Assembly (NCBI GenBank): GCA_030831945.1
Contig: JAURKC010000013.1
Span: forward strand, 62,001 to 126,000
Reading direction: 5' to 3'
Length of the DNA: 64,000 bases
From: Ferruginibacter sp.
GTDB taxonomy: Bacteria > Bacteroidota > Bacteroidia > Chitinophagales > Chitinophagaceae
Shown: piece by piece, positions 7,113-15,949 of the stretch
How positions within the stretch are numbered: position 1 is the first letter of the stretch
Layout: every line of letters starts with the position of its first letter
The notes under the pieces: model-generated
The model's input: only the letters and a program-made list of their open reading frames with translations
Told to the model about the DNA's origin: nothing
The model's database searches: none
Translations under genes and position numbers: made by a program

Positions 7113-8483
7113 TTATTGACTCATTTCTGTAAAATACTGGTGGAAATAAGGAATGGTTTCGATGCCTTTGTAAAAATTTTCAACATTAAATTTTTCATTA
7201 GGGCTGTGTAAATTGTCACTATCAAGGCCAAATCCCATAAACACAATCTTAACGCCTAATTCTTTTTCAAATAATGCACATATTGGAATGCTACCACCAC
7301 CTCTTACAGGTATAGGTGCTTTTCCAAATGTAGTCTCCATTGCCTTGGCAGCTGCACGATATCCTACGCTGTCGATGGGGGTCATATAGGGCTCACCTCC
7401 ATGATGTTCAAACGCATCCACCGTAACACCCGGAGGGGCAATTTTTTTAAAATAGGATAATAAAAGGGCAGTAATTTTTTCTGATGATTGGTTAGGAACT
7501 AATCTTGCAGATATTTTTGCAGTTGCCTTACTAGGTAAAACCGTTTTAGCACCTTCCCCTTGGTAACCACCCCATATTCCATTTAGTTCTAAAGTAGGTC
7601 GTATACCCGTTCTTTCATTGGTAGTAAATCCTTTTTCACCCCATAAAGCTTTCACCCCAAGGTCATCTTCAAATTCTTTTTCATTGTAAGGAGCTCCAGC
7701 CATTAATTTTCTTTCTTCTTCAGATGCAGCTAACACATCCTCATAAAATCCTGGAATAGTTATGTGGTTATTTTCATCATGACAAGAAGCAATCATTTTT
7801 GCTAGAATGGTGATGGGGTTTGCCACTGCACCTCCATATACACCACTATGCAGATCTCGATTAGGACCTGTAATGCATATTTCAATGTAACTGAGTCCAC
7901 GTACACCAATGTCAATACTGGGGGTGTCTAAACTGATGAGTGCGGTGTCACTGATTAATACTACGTCTGCTTTTAATAATTCTTTATGCTGGGCTACAAA
8001 TTTTCCTAGGTTAGGAGATCCCACTTCTTCTTCACCTTCAATGCAAAACTTAATATTGTTAGTCAATGTATTGGTTTGAATCATTGTTTCCAATGCTTTT
8101 ACATGCATATACATTTGTCCTTTATCATCGCAACTTCCTCTAGCAAAAATTTTACCCTCTACTATCACCGGATCAAAGGGACCACTTTTCCATAGTTCTA
8201 GCGGTTCAGCGGGTTGTACATCATAATGACCATAAACCAATACGGTGGGTTTCGAAGGGTCTATTATTTTTTCGCCATACACAATGGGATGACCTTCGGT
8301 TGGATAAATTTCTACTTTATCCACTCCTGCCTCCAATAGACGCTTTTCTATACTTTTAGCACAGGTCACCATGTCCGATTTGTTTTCGGCTTTTGCACTC
8401 ACGCTGGGTATGCGGAGCAATGCTAATAACTCATTTAGGAAACGGTCATTATTTTTTTCTTGATAGTCTTTCCAAACTTGCAT
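7113..8483 (-). CDS. M20-family metallodipeptidase (CNDP-like)
   Basis: A 456-residue zinc peptidase of the M20 family, close to carnosinase/CNDP-type dipeptidases. The metal-binding pattern is present: HYDVQP (His-x-Asp), ARGSCDDKGQ with the bridging Asp, the EGEEEVGS general base region, and LHSPNE near the C-terminus. The dimerisation lid occupies the middle (about 185-360). No signal peptide is seen, so it probably works in the cytoplasm on dipeptides delivered by import. It is followed 42 bp upstream by the Tat-exported superoxide dismutase gene on the same strand, possibly one transcript. Confidence 0.88.
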   Translation of the reverse strand: MQVWKDYQEKNNDRFLNELLALLRIPSVSAKAENKSDMVTCAKSIEKRLLEAGVDKVEIYPTEGHPIVYGEKIIDPSKPTVLVYGHYDVQPAEPLELWKSGPFDPVIVEGKIFARGSCDDKGQMYMHVKALETMIQTNTLTNNIKFCIEGEEEVGSPNLGKFVAQHKELLKADVVLISDTALISLDTPSIDIGVRGLSYIEICITGPNRDLHSGVYGGAVANPITILAKMIASCHDENNHITIPGFYEDVLAASEEERKLMAGAPYNEKEFEDDLGVKALWGEKGFTTNERTGIRPTLELNGIWGGYQGEGAKTVLPSKATAKISARLVPNQSSEKITALLLSYFKKIAPPGVTVDAFEHHGGEPYMTPIDSVGYRAAAKAMETTFGKAPIPVRGGGSIPICALFEKELGVKIVFMGFGLDSDNLHSPNEKFNVENFYKGIETIPYFHQYFTEMSQ

Positions 8484-8525
8484 TTGATAGATATTTTTTT
8501 TATAATTTTTTTTGACAGTTATTTT

Positions 8526-9278
8526 TTATAAACTACTAAATCTTTCATTTACATAATTCCAGTTGAGTACCTTCCAAAAACTGTCGATATAATCTGCCCG
8601 GCGGTTTTGATATTTTAAATAGTAAGCATGCTCCCAAACATCTAAACCAAAAAGTGGAAATCCTTTTACTTCAGCGATATCCATTAGGGGATTATCTTGG
8701 TTAGGCGTTGAACTAACGATTAATTTTTTATCAGTAGTAGCTACTAACCAGGCCCATCCACTTCCAAATCTATTTTTAGCCGCTTCACTGAGTTGTTTTT
8801 TTAGTCCATCCAAGCTGCCAAAATCTTTTTCAATGGCCGCAAGTAATTTGCCGGATGGTTGAGTATTGGTTGGAGTCAAACATTTCCAAAATAGTTCATG
8901 GTTGTAATGTCCTCCAGCGTTGTTACGCATTTTTACTGAATAGGAAGATATTTTATACAGTACCTCTTCTAGTGGTTTAGTCATGTCTACTTTTTCAGCA
9001 GCGGCAGCTTCTTTTACATTTTTGCTATAAGTCGCTGCGTGTTTATTGTAATGAATATCCATGGTAGTGGTATCAATCGATGGCTCAAGTGCTGCATAGG
9101 CATAAGCGAGCGGTTGTTGATCAAAACCTGTTGCAAAGAGCTTGGCATGATTAGTTGTGTAATTTTTGCTATTACCAACGGCAGCCATTGCCGAACTGAT
9201 AGAAGGCATGGCTATCAAAGTAGCCACTCCAGCTTTAGCAGATTTTTGTAAAAAATTTCTTCTAGAATTTTGTTTCAT
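8526..9278 (-). CDS. sodA: Tat-exported Fe/Mn superoxide dismutase
   Basis: This 250-residue protein converts superoxide to peroxide and oxygen. The N-terminus carries a twin-arginine signal (SRRNFLQ, then a hydrophobic run ending SSAMA), so the folded metalloenzyme should be exported. The mature domain is a full Fe/Mn SOD, with metal ligands in NKHAATY, HYNHELFW and DVWEHAYYL. The second-shell pattern (GGHYNHELFWKCL and NQDNPLM) looks more like manganese than iron enzymes; this is inference from sequence pattern. An extracytoplasmic SOD suggests defence against external superoxide. Start is the ATG at 9278; neighbours are the dipeptidase and the LptF/G-like permease on the same strand. Confidence 0.9.
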   Translation of the reverse strand: MKQNSRRNFLQKSAKAGVATLIAMPSISSAMAAVGNSKNYTTNHAKLFATGFDQQPLAYAYAALEPSIDTTTMDIHYNKHAATYSKNVKEAAAAEKVDMTKPLEEVLYKISSYSVKMRNNAGGHYNHELFWKCLTPTNTQPSGKLLAAIEKDFGSLDGLKKQLSEAAKNRFGSGWAWLVATTDKKLIVSSTPNQDNPLMDIAEVKGFPLFGLDVWEHAYYLKYQNRRADYIDSFWKVLNWNYVNERFSSL

Positions 9279-9398
9279 CTTCTTTTGTTTTATTATTTTA
9301 AATCAATTAATTCATCTCTGTTAATATGTTGGAAGGCTTGAATCAATAGTATCCTTTCGTTTAGGTAAAATAAAATTTTACCTCATAAATTTAGTGTA

Positions 9399-10847
9399 TT
9401 ATTTTTTGAGAAAGGGTATTTTATTTACTACAGATTGGATGGAAACGCTGAAGGATTTTAATAGCCTAAAATAAAATTCTTTATTGAACAACTGCGAATC
9501 ATGCATTGCTTTATAAGTAAGTAGCGCACCTAGTGGTGCTAATACCAATATGGAAAGCCACATACCTACTACTGGTGAGAGGATATCGTCTTTTACAAAT
9601 TTTTCACCAAACATATTGAGTAAATGAAATAAAAGGAAAAGCACAATAGCTGCTACCAATGGCATTCCTAGGCCACCTTTACGGATAATGGATCCTAATG
9701 GTGCTCCGATAAAGAATAAAACTAAGCAGGCAAGCGATAAAGAAAATTTCCTATGCCACTCAATTTGATTATTCCTGAGATCTCTTTTTCTGTTATCCCA
9801 TTCCACCCCAGAATATTGATAGGTATTTTTTAGAATATTTACGACGTTGATAGAAAGATTATGAACTAAAAATTTGATAGAATCTGGAATTAGATCAGAA
9901 AAATTTTTGGTTGTTTTTTTAGTAGGAATTACTTTTTTCCAATTATTCTCGGGTTGGTTTCGGTAGTGAAATTGTTCATTTGCTTCAAATTGTACTTTTT
10001 TGCCTGTACTGTCTTTTACTTTAGTTAATGAATCAATCGATGTATTGAGCTGACGAATGCTAAACATTTTGTAGTCATTTTTGAAAATACTATCTGGTGT
10101 GTTCAACATTTGTAAAGAACTGAGGTCAAATAATTTTTTATATTCTTTAAATCCCAGCTGAATAAATTCAGTACTGCTATCTGATGAATTTCCACGTTCT
10201 TGGTACCGATAGCCATTGTAGAGTGTAAATTCTAGGAATTTTTTATCCTTCGAAAATCCCATATTCCCTCTTTCAGCAACGATACTATTATCTTGCAGGT
10301 AGGGTTGTTGTTCATAAATCACTACATTATGAATGGTCTTTCCATCCTTATCTTTCTTTCCAACTTTAATAGAATATCCAGGAATATGGTTATAAAAAGT
10401 ACCTTGTTTTAAATCGATTGCCGGTTTTTTGTAAGAAATATCGTAATAAAGTGTTTTAAATTCAAGGTTAGCATAGGGGATAACATAGTTAGCAAATAGA
10501 AAAGTAATACCACAAAGAACAATAGACAAAAGTGTAAGCGGCCTTAAAAATCTGAGCAGTGAAATTCCTGATGATTTGATGGCAACTAATTCAAAGCTTT
10601 CTCCTAAATTTCCCAATGTCATGATTGATGAAATTAAAATAGCTATTGGCATAGCAAGGGTAAGTAAGGAAGCACTTGCATACCACAAAAATTCTGCGAT
10701 GGTAAGTAAGTCAAGATCTTTACCCACTAAATCGTCAATGTATTTCCATAGACTTTGCATCATCAGTACAAAAAATGCGATAAAGAAAGTCGCAATAAAT
10801 GGACCGATGAAAGATTTAAGAATCAGCTTGTCTATTTTTTTTATCAT
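9399..10847 (-). CDS. LptF/LptG-family permease (YjgP/YjgQ)
   Basis: A 482-residue inner-membrane protein of the lipopolysaccharide export complex that links LptB ATPase to the periplasmic bridge. It has the family layout: three transmembrane helices near the N-terminus (about 12-36, 60-80, 100-122), a long periplasmic beta domain (about 125-370), and three C-terminal helices (about 375-450). The N-terminal IDKLILKSFIGPF and the second-helix region (GNLGESFELVAIKSSG) are typical. Whether it is LptF or LptG cannot be told from sequence alone. No other lpt gene is nearby. Confidence 0.85.
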   Translation of the reverse strand: MIKKIDKLILKSFIGPFIATFFIAFFVLMMQSLWKYIDDLVGKDLDLLTIAEFLWYASASLLTLAMPIAILISSIMTLGNLGESFELVAIKSSGISLLRFLRPLTLLSIVLCGITFLFANYVIPYANLEFKTLYYDISYKKPAIDLKQGTFYNHIPGYSIKVGKKDKDGKTIHNVVIYEQQPYLQDNSIVAERGNMGFSKDKKFLEFTLYNGYRYQERGNSSDSSTEFIQLGFKEYKKLFDLSSLQMLNTPDSIFKNDYKMFSIRQLNTSIDSLTKVKDSTGKKVQFEANEQFHYRNQPENNWKKVIPTKKTTKNFSDLIPDSIKFLVHNLSINVVNILKNTYQYSGVEWDNRKRDLRNNQIEWHRKFSLSLACLVLFFIGAPLGSIIRKGGLGMPLVAAIVLFLLFHLLNMFGEKFVKDDILSPVVGMWLSILVLAPLGALLTYKAMHDSQLFNKEFYFRLLKSFSVSIQSVVNKIPFLKK

Positions 10848-10972
10848 ATACCCTATTCGTCCAGGAGAAAATTTAAAAATAACCCCGTTTACTTATTGAT
10901 ATCCTAAAATTAAAATAATGTAAACTACCACAAAGCTATGTACAATTTACACTATAGCCAATTGGCTTTATT

Positions 10973-10980
10973 TAAATTTG
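10973..10980 (+). promoter_or_regulatory. Possible -7 element for the unknown gene at 11002
   Basis: TAAATTTG matches the Bacteroidota -7 consensus and lies 21 nt before the ATG. No TTG is found at the expected -33 distance, so support is weak. Confidence 0.3.
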
Positions 10981-11001
10981 AATAGTTAACTTGTATCTCC
11001 A

Positions 11002-11676
11002 ATGAACGATGCTATAAAATTATCTCTTTCTGCTGATGAACTGGAACTGGTTTGCAATAAAGACTGGATCCTGACTAAGAAAATGGTGGTAGATAAGGTC
11101 TATCTTCTTTTGGGTGGGCTTTCTCAACAGATGCAAGATTATATTGAAAGTAATCAATTATTGTTGCCAGCTGTGGTAACACAAAGCAGTCCTAAAATAT
11201 CAAAGGGTGAAAATTATCTTGGTCTTCCCTATGTGATGTTAGATTATCCCCGATATTTTAAATCGAATGATACGCTAGCTATTCGCACTTTTTTTTGGTG
11301 GGGAAATTTTTTCAGCATCAGTCTTCATTTATCAGGAGCAATGAAATCAACTGCTATACCTTTTTTGAAAAGCAATTTTGAATGGATGCAGCAAAATAAT
11401 TATTATTTATGCATTCATTCTGATCCATGGGAGCATCATTATGAAGCGGATAATTTTCGGCTATTAAAAAATTATTCTGCTGTTGAGTTTGAAGCGATGA
11501 TTCAGCAGAAGGACTTTGTAAAAATATCAATATCCATTTCATTAGACCAATGGAATTCAGTCCCAGCTTTTCTAGAACAGCATTTTATCGAATTAGTGGA
11601 GTTATTGAAAATTAATTTCCCAAGCGATGGAAAAGATCTTTCACTTGATATTCCCAAAGTTGGCTCTGATCTTTAA
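11002..11676 (+). CDS. Conserved protein of unknown function
   Basis: A 224-residue soluble protein with no signal peptide and no domain I recognise. Features are a short N-terminal region, a conserved-looking core GENYLGLPYVMLDYPRYF (about 70-87), then a tryptophan- and aromatic-rich stretch around RTFFWWGNFFS. The core pattern suggests a lineage-conserved protein rather than a spurious ORF, and base composition matches the neighbours. Its 3' end overlaps the convergent START-like gene by 65 bp. Function is unknown. Confidence 0.7.
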   Translation: MNDAIKLSLSADELELVCNKDWILTKKMVVDKVYLLLGGLSQQMQDYIESNQLLLPAVVTQSSPKISKGENYLGLPYVMLDYPRYFKSNDTLAIRTFFWWGNFFSISLHLSGAMKSTAIPFLKSNFEWMQQNNYYLCIHSDPWEHHYEADNFRLLKNYSAVEFEAMIQQKDFVKISISISLDQWNSVPAFLEQHFIELVELLKINFPSDGKDLSLDIPKVGSDL

Positions 11677-11992
11677 TATCCTTCTTATCTGCAAAATCTT
11701 TAATGATCAAAATAGTCTGATTGGTTACTTCAGATTTTTCAATGGCAAATTCAAAATATTCATCTTTAGGTGCATGTAACCAGTGGTAACGAATATATTT
11801 ATCTTCTTCACCTTCTAATAATTCCGCCTGCTCATCTGATCCATTCCAAGAAAAACTGAATATTCCGTCTCTTTCATCCACTTTATCAGCAAACCATTCC
11901 TGTAATCCTGCAGGGGTACTTAAAAAATCATACAATATACCTGGAGAACATCTAACCGGGTATTCCAGTGTATACAAAACTTTCTTACTCAT
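11612..11992 (-). CDS. START-like (SRPBCC/AHSA1-type) domain protein
   Basis: A 126-residue protein that fills one helix-grip fold. The N-terminal strand and helix (KVLYTLEYPV, then LYDFLSTPAGLQEWFADKV) are typical of AHSA1/START-like proteins, with the FSWNGSDEQAELL segment after. Members bind hydrophobic ligands or Hsp90-like partners in some lineages; no ligand can be inferred here. Its 3' end overlaps the convergent unknown gene. The short 254-bp gap upstream leads into rpoD, transcribed away from it. Confidence 0.78.
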   Translation of the reverse strand: MSKKVLYTLEYPVRCSPGILYDFLSTPAGLQEWFADKVDERDGIFSFSWNGSDEQAELLEGEEDKYIRYHWLHAPKDEYFEFAIEKSEVTNQTILIIKDFADKKDIKDQSQLWEYQVKDLFHRLGN

Positions 11993-12187
11993 CTGACTAA
12001 TTTAAATTCTATAGTATAGTGCAATAATAACAAAATAATCGGTGTGTCAAAATTATTTTATCCAATTGCACTAAATCTTCACATAATGTTTTGAATTAAG
12101 CTCCAATGGGTGGCTATTTTAACCCTATCTACATTATTATTTTTTAATAACATATTATAAATTTATATAAATTACAAAATATTTAAA

Positions 12188-12195
12188 TATGTTTG
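12188..12195 (+). promoter_or_regulatory. Possible -7 promoter element of rpoD
   Basis: TATGTTTG matches TAnnTTTG and lies 57 nt before the rpoD start. There is no TTG at the usual -33 spacing. The rest of the 254-bp gap (11993-12246) is A+T rich and shows nothing else I can support. Confidence 0.4.
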
Positions 12196-12252
12196 TAGAA
12201 TGTAATGTTTACCATTTTTAAAAAATCACCTTAAAACTTAAGCACTATGAGC

Positions 12253-13122
12253 ATGCGTCAACTGAAAATCTCCAAATCCATCACCAATCGTGAAAGCCAA
12301 AGTTTAGAGAAGTATTTACAGGAAATTGGTAAAGTAGAATTAATTTCTCCAGAGGAGGAGGTGAAGCTTGCTGTACTTATTAAAAAGGGAGATCAACGCG
12401 CTTTAGACAAGCTAACGAAGGCAAATTTACGTTTTGTCGTATCGGTGGCTAAACAATATCAAAATCAGGGTTTAACACTTCCAGATTTAATTAATGAAGG
12501 CAATTTAGGGTTAATTAAAGCTGCCGGCAGATTTGACGAGACGAGGGGATTTAAATTTATTTCTTATGCCGTTTGGTGGATACGTCAAAGTATACTGCAG
12601 GCTTTAGCGGAGCAGTCGAGGATTGTTAGATTACCCTTAAATAAAGTAGGTCTTTCTAACCGAATTGGTAAGGCTTTTTCACAGTTGGAGCAGGAGTATG
12701 AACGAGAGCCAACAGCAGAGGAGATTGCTAATTTATTAGATTTAGAGACAGAAGAAGTGGCAGCTTCCATTAGTTCTGCAGCTCGTCATATCAGTATGGA
12801 TCAGCCTTTTGCAGAAGGAGAGGAGGGTTCGTTGTTGGATATTTTGGAAAACCCGAATGCGGATAGTACCGATATGCACCAGACCTTTAAAGTTTCATTG
12901 AACGCTGAAATTGAACGATCGCTAAATACTTTAACCGATCGTCAAAAGGATGTCATCTGTTTTTTCTTTGGCATTGGGGTTGATCATCCATTGAGTCTAG
13001 AAGATATTGGAGAGCGCTATAGTCTTACCAGAGAAAGGGTTCGACAAATTAAGGATAAAGCAATCACTCGATTAAGATCTACTTCCCGTTGTAAGCATCT
13101 ACGAAGCTATTTAGGAGCGTAA
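12253..13122 (+). CDS. rpoD: Primary RNA polymerase sigma factor
   Basis: Directs RNA polymerase to housekeeping promoters. At 289 residues it has the compact form of Bacteroidota primary sigma: no region 1.1, then region 1.2 ([10 protein letters not shown]), region 2 ([30 protein letters not shown] and [11 protein letters not shown]), region 3 and region 4 ([23 protein letters not shown]). The sequence MRQLKI at the start matches the family, so the ATG at 12253 is preferred over the one 6 bp upstream at 12247. Unlike proteobacterial sigma-70 it should recognise TTG/TAnnTTTG promoters, which are seen repeatedly in this window. Confidence 0.96.
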   Translation: MRQLKISKSITNRESQSLEKYLQEIGKVELISPEEEVKLAVLIKKGDQRALDKLTKANLRFVVSVAKQYQNQGLTLPDLINEGNLGLIKAAGRFDETRGFKFISYAVWWIRQSILQALAEQSRIVRLPLNKVGLSNRIGKAFSQLEQEYEREPTAEEIANLLDLETEEVAASISSAARHISMDQPFAEGEEGSLLDILENPNADSTDMHQTFKVSLNAEIERSLNTLTDRQKDVICFFFGIGVDHPLSLEDIGERYSLTRERVRQIKDKAITRLRSTSRCKHLRSYLGA

Positions 13123-13130
13123 AGATTTCA

Positions 13131-13138
13131 TACATTTG
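13131..13138 (+). promoter_or_regulatory. Possible -7 element in front of ffh
   Basis: TACATTTG matches the -7 consensus and falls 9 bp after the rpoD stop, just before the hairpin at 13150. If used, transcripts to ffh would start near 13143 and carry that hairpin in their leader. Confidence 0.35.
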
Positions 13139-13149
13139 CAAAAATTATA

Positions 13150-13177
13150 GAAGTGAACTTTTTTGGTTCACTTCTTT
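13150..13177 (+). terminator. Hairpin after rpoD (terminator or ffh leader)
   Basis: GAAGTGAAC (13150-13158) pairs with GTTCACTTC (13166-13174) around a 7-nt loop, followed by TTTGTT. This is terminator-like but the T tract is short. A -7-like element lies just upstream, so it may instead be part of the ffh leader. Confidence 0.55.
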
Positions 13178-13205
13178 GTTACTGCACACCTCATAAAAAG
13201 TGAAC

Positions 13206-14528
13206 ATGTTTAACACCTTAAGCGAAAGATTAGAATCTGCCTTTAAAAATATTAAAGGTCAGGCAAGAATTTCTGAACTCAATATTGCCAATACCGTAAA
13301 GGATATACGAAGGGCTTTAGTGGATGCGGATGTCAACTATAAAATTGCTAAAGAATTTACAGATACTATTAAAGAAAAAGCACTCGGTGAAAAGGTGTTG
13401 ACTGCTGTTAGTCCAGGTCAGTTGATGGTAAAAATTGTACAAGATCAGTTGACCGAATTGATGGGAGGAAAAGAAAGTGAATTTAATATCAGTGGTAATC
13501 CTTCTATCATTTTAATTGCAGGACTACAAGGAAGTGGTAAAACAACTTTTAGTGGTAAGCTGGCTAATTATTTAAAAACAAAGAAAGGCAAATCTCCTTT
13601 GCTAGTGGCGGCCGATATTTATCGACCTGCGGCGATTGATCAATTGGAAGTATTAGGTGGTCAAATAGGAGTTGATGTTTTTAGTGAGCGTGAAAATAAA
13701 GATGCGGTGAGCATTGTTCAAAATGCAATCAAAGAAGCGAAGGCTAAAAATAAAAATGTAATTATTGTTGATACTGCCGGACGTTTAGCCGTAGACGAAG
13801 TGATGATGAATGAGGTCGCCAATATTAAGAATGCCATCCAACCGCAAGAAATATTATTTGTGGTGGATAGTATGACAGGACAAGATGCAGTAAACACTGC
13901 TGCTGCCTTTAATGAGCGACTTGATTTTAGTGGAGTCGTGCTTACTAAGTTGGATGGAGATACAAGAGGTGGAGCAGCCTTGTCCATTAAGTATACCGTT
14001 AACAAGCCTATTAAGTTTGTGAGTAGTGGTGAAAAGATGGATACGCTGGATGTTTTTTATCCAGACAGGATGGCTCAGCGAATTCTTGGAATGGGAGATA
14101 TTGTGAGTCTAGTTGAAAAAGCACAAGAGCAATTTGATGCTGCTGAAGCGGCTAAACTTGAAAAAAAGATTCGTAAAAATCAGTTTGATTTTGAAGATTT
14201 TAAAACCCAATTGCAACAGATTAAAAAAATGGGTAACCTGAAAGATTTGATGGGAATGATACCTGGGGTGGGTAAACAAATTAAGGATGCCGATATCAAT
14301 GATGATGCTTTTAAAGGTATTGAGGCCATGATTAATTCAATGACTTTGCAAGAAAGACGTAATCCGGATATTATTAATCCTAGTCGTAAAACGAGGATTG
14401 CAAAGGGTAGCGGAAAGGATATAGCAGAATTGAATCAATTTCTGAAGCAATTTGAGCAGATGAAAGGTATGATGAAAATGATGAATAAGATGCCGATGGG
14501 TAATATGCCAGGAATGGGTAGAAGGTAA
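13206..14528 (+). CDS. ffh: Signal recognition particle protein Ffh
   Basis: The GTPase of SRP, which binds 4.5S RNA and signal peptides and delivers ribosomes to FtsY. The protein has 440 residues and all three domains. The N domain is residues 1-90. The G domain shows the P-loop GLQGSGKTT, DTAGR and TKLDGD. The M domain has methionine-rich ends (MGNLKDLMGMIPG and the MMKMMNKMPMG tail). Start is ATG 13206 (MFNTLSERLE), the family start, instead of a GTG at 13200. It is followed by rpsP and rimM on the same strand. Confidence 0.97.
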   Translation: MFNTLSERLESAFKNIKGQARISELNIANTVKDIRRALVDADVNYKIAKEFTDTIKEKALGEKVLTAVSPGQLMVKIVQDQLTELMGGKESEFNISGNPSIILIAGLQGSGKTTFSGKLANYLKTKKGKSPLLVAADIYRPAAIDQLEVLGGQIGVDVFSERENKDAVSIVQNAIKEAKAKNKNVIIVDTAGRLAVDEVMMNEVANIKNAIQPQEILFVVDSMTGQDAVNTAAAFNERLDFSGVVLTKLDGDTRGGAALSIKYTVNKPIKFVSSGEKMDTLDVFYPDRMAQRILGMGDIVSLVEKAQEQFDAAEAAKLEKKIRKNQFDFEDFKTQLQQIKKMGNLKDLMGMIPGVGKQIKDADINDDAFKGIEAMINSMTLQERRNPDIINPSRKTRIAKGSGKDIAELNQFLKQFEQMKGMMKMMNKMPMGNMPGMGRR

Positions 14529-14635
14529 TTTTTACTCATTGAGGAGCGCCTTGGTCTTTTGTTTATAAATGGTACTATTATTTATAATTTTACCCCTTTT
14601 TTAGCCTAATTGCCCCCTTTTTTTATAATTTGAAT

Positions 14636-14666
14636 TTGGTTTTTGGGCTTTCGCAGCTTATATTTG
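14636..14666 (+). promoter_or_regulatory. Promoter of rpsP
   Basis: TTG at 14636-14638 and TATATTTG at 14659-14666 with a 20-nt spacer fit the Bacteroidota consensus. The leader before the rpsP ATG at 14734 is about 62 nt. Confidence 0.6.
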
Positions 14667-14733
14667 CATTCCTTTTCTAAGGAAGATCAAAGAAACCCTT
14701 TTAGTTAACAACCCAAAAAAATTTCTATTTTTT

Positions 14734-15234
14734 ATGGCTGTAAAAATGAGACTGCAAAGACATGGGTCCAAAAAGAGACCCTTCTACTTCATCGTAGTAG
14801 CAGATGCCCGTAGCCCACGTGATGGCAAATTTATTCAGAAACTTGGTACTTACAATCCTTTGACTGTTCCTGCAACTGTGCAGATCGATCGTCAAAAAGC
14901 TTTGGATTGGTTACACAAAGGTGCTCAGCCTACTGACACTGTTCGTCGTATCCTTTCATTCAAAGGAGTATTGTTCTTGAAGCATTTGTTGAGAGGTGTT
15001 GGTTTAGGACTGTTTGATGAAGCAGCGGCAATGACAAAATTCACTACATGGAGTGCAGAACATGATGCACAGGTTGCTAAGCGCCAAGGAGCCCATAAAA
15101 AGGCACGTTTGGAAAGCCGTAATCAACCAGTAGTACGTAAGGTAGTGGAAGCTCCTGTAGCAGTAGCTGTTGAAGCACCTGTTGCGGAGGCTGAAGAAGC
15201 TCCAATCACTGAAGAAACTAAAGCAGCAGAATAA
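14734..15234 (+). CDS. rpsP: 30S ribosomal protein S16 with C-terminal extension
   Basis: A core component of the small ribosomal subunit. Residues 1-80 match S16 ([42 protein letters not shown] pattern, then the RRILSFKGV region). The protein has 166 residues, about twice the E. coli length, because of an alanine-, valine- and glutamate-rich tail (about 130-166, repeated EAPVA). Such tails are common in Bacteroidota and are of unknown role. An intrinsic terminator follows at 15259, and rimM starts 157 bp downstream. Confidence 0.96.
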   Translation: MAVKMRLQRHGSKKRPFYFIVVADARSPRDGKFIQKLGTYNPLTVPATVQIDRQKALDWLHKGAQPTDTVRRILSFKGVLFLKHLLRGVGLGLFDEAAAMTKFTTWSAEHDAQVAKRQGAHKKARLESRNQPVVRKVVEAPVAVAVEAPVAEAEEAPITEETKAAE

Positions 15235-15258
15235 TATAGCTGTTCTATTAATTCTTTT

Positions 15259-15292
15259 AGCAATTTCGATTTTTCGAAATTGCTTTTTTTTT
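15259..15292 (+). terminator. Terminator of rpsP
   Basis: A 10-bp stem (AGCAATTTCG at 15259-15268 with its inverse at 15275-15284), a 6-nt loop and a run of nine T form a textbook intrinsic terminator. Confidence 0.85.
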
Positions 15293-15391
15293 GCCCAATA
15301 AATTTCCTGAGAATTTAGAAATCATTTAATTCCCTATTTCCCTCCCTAATTTTTAAACTTTTTTTATACCAATGCCTTACCTTGCAAGCGT

Positions 15392-15907
15392 ATGAGTCAG
15401 TATTTTAAAATCGGAAAATTAGCTGCAAGTTTTGGTTTAAAAGGTGAGCTAGTTTTGCAACATAGTCTTGGAAATAAAACAGCCCTCAAGGGACTTGAAA
15501 CTATTTTTATAGAGCAAGGCAAGGATAATTTTATGCCCTACTTTATTTCTTCTACCAATATTAAAAATGACAAGGAAATTTTTGTAAAATTAGAAGAGGT
15601 TGACACCATGGAGACTGCCCGTAAACTTACCCCAAAAGAAGTTTGGATTACTGAAGAAGATTTTAAAAAATTTGCTGCAAAAGCTTCTCCCATTGCTATG
15701 CTTGGTTTTCACCTGATCAATGAAGAAGAAGATTTAGGGGAAATTATTGAAGTGATTGAACAGCCTCACCAAATTCTTTGTGCAATTTTATTAGAGGGTA
15801 AAGAGGCGCTGATACCTATTCATGAAGAGTCGCTTGATAAAATTGATCAGAAGAATAGAAAAATTTTTGTAACCCTTCCCGACGGATTATTGGATATTTA
15901 TAGATAG
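15392..15907 (+). CDS. rimM: Ribosome maturation factor RimM
   Basis: Helps assemble the head of the 30S subunit and binds S19. The protein has 171 residues. The N-terminal RimM domain (FKIGKLAASFGLKGELVLQH) and the C-terminal PRC barrel (about 100-171, ending VTLPDGLLDIY) are both present. It lies after rpsP as in most bacteria, but here trmD does not follow. A partial -7 match (TACCTTG) sits just before the ATG, too weak to call. Confidence 0.93.
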   Translation: MSQYFKIGKLAASFGLKGELVLQHSLGNKTALKGLETIFIEQGKDNFMPYFISSTNIKNDKEIFVKLEEVDTMETARKLTPKEVWITEEDFKKFAAKASPIAMLGFHLINEEEDLGEIIEVIEQPHQILCAILLEGKEALIPIHEESLDKIDQKNRKIFVTLPDGLLDIYR

Positions 15908-15949
15908 GCATTCTCTTTCTAAAGCTCATTCAATTTATAAATTTTACTG

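Noticed and set aside
9363..9383. Hairpin AGGTAAAA/TTTTACCT between the LptF/G-like gene and the superoxide dismutase gene
   Set aside because: A short A+T-only stem without a T run following on the minus strand; such pairs are expected by chance in this composition.
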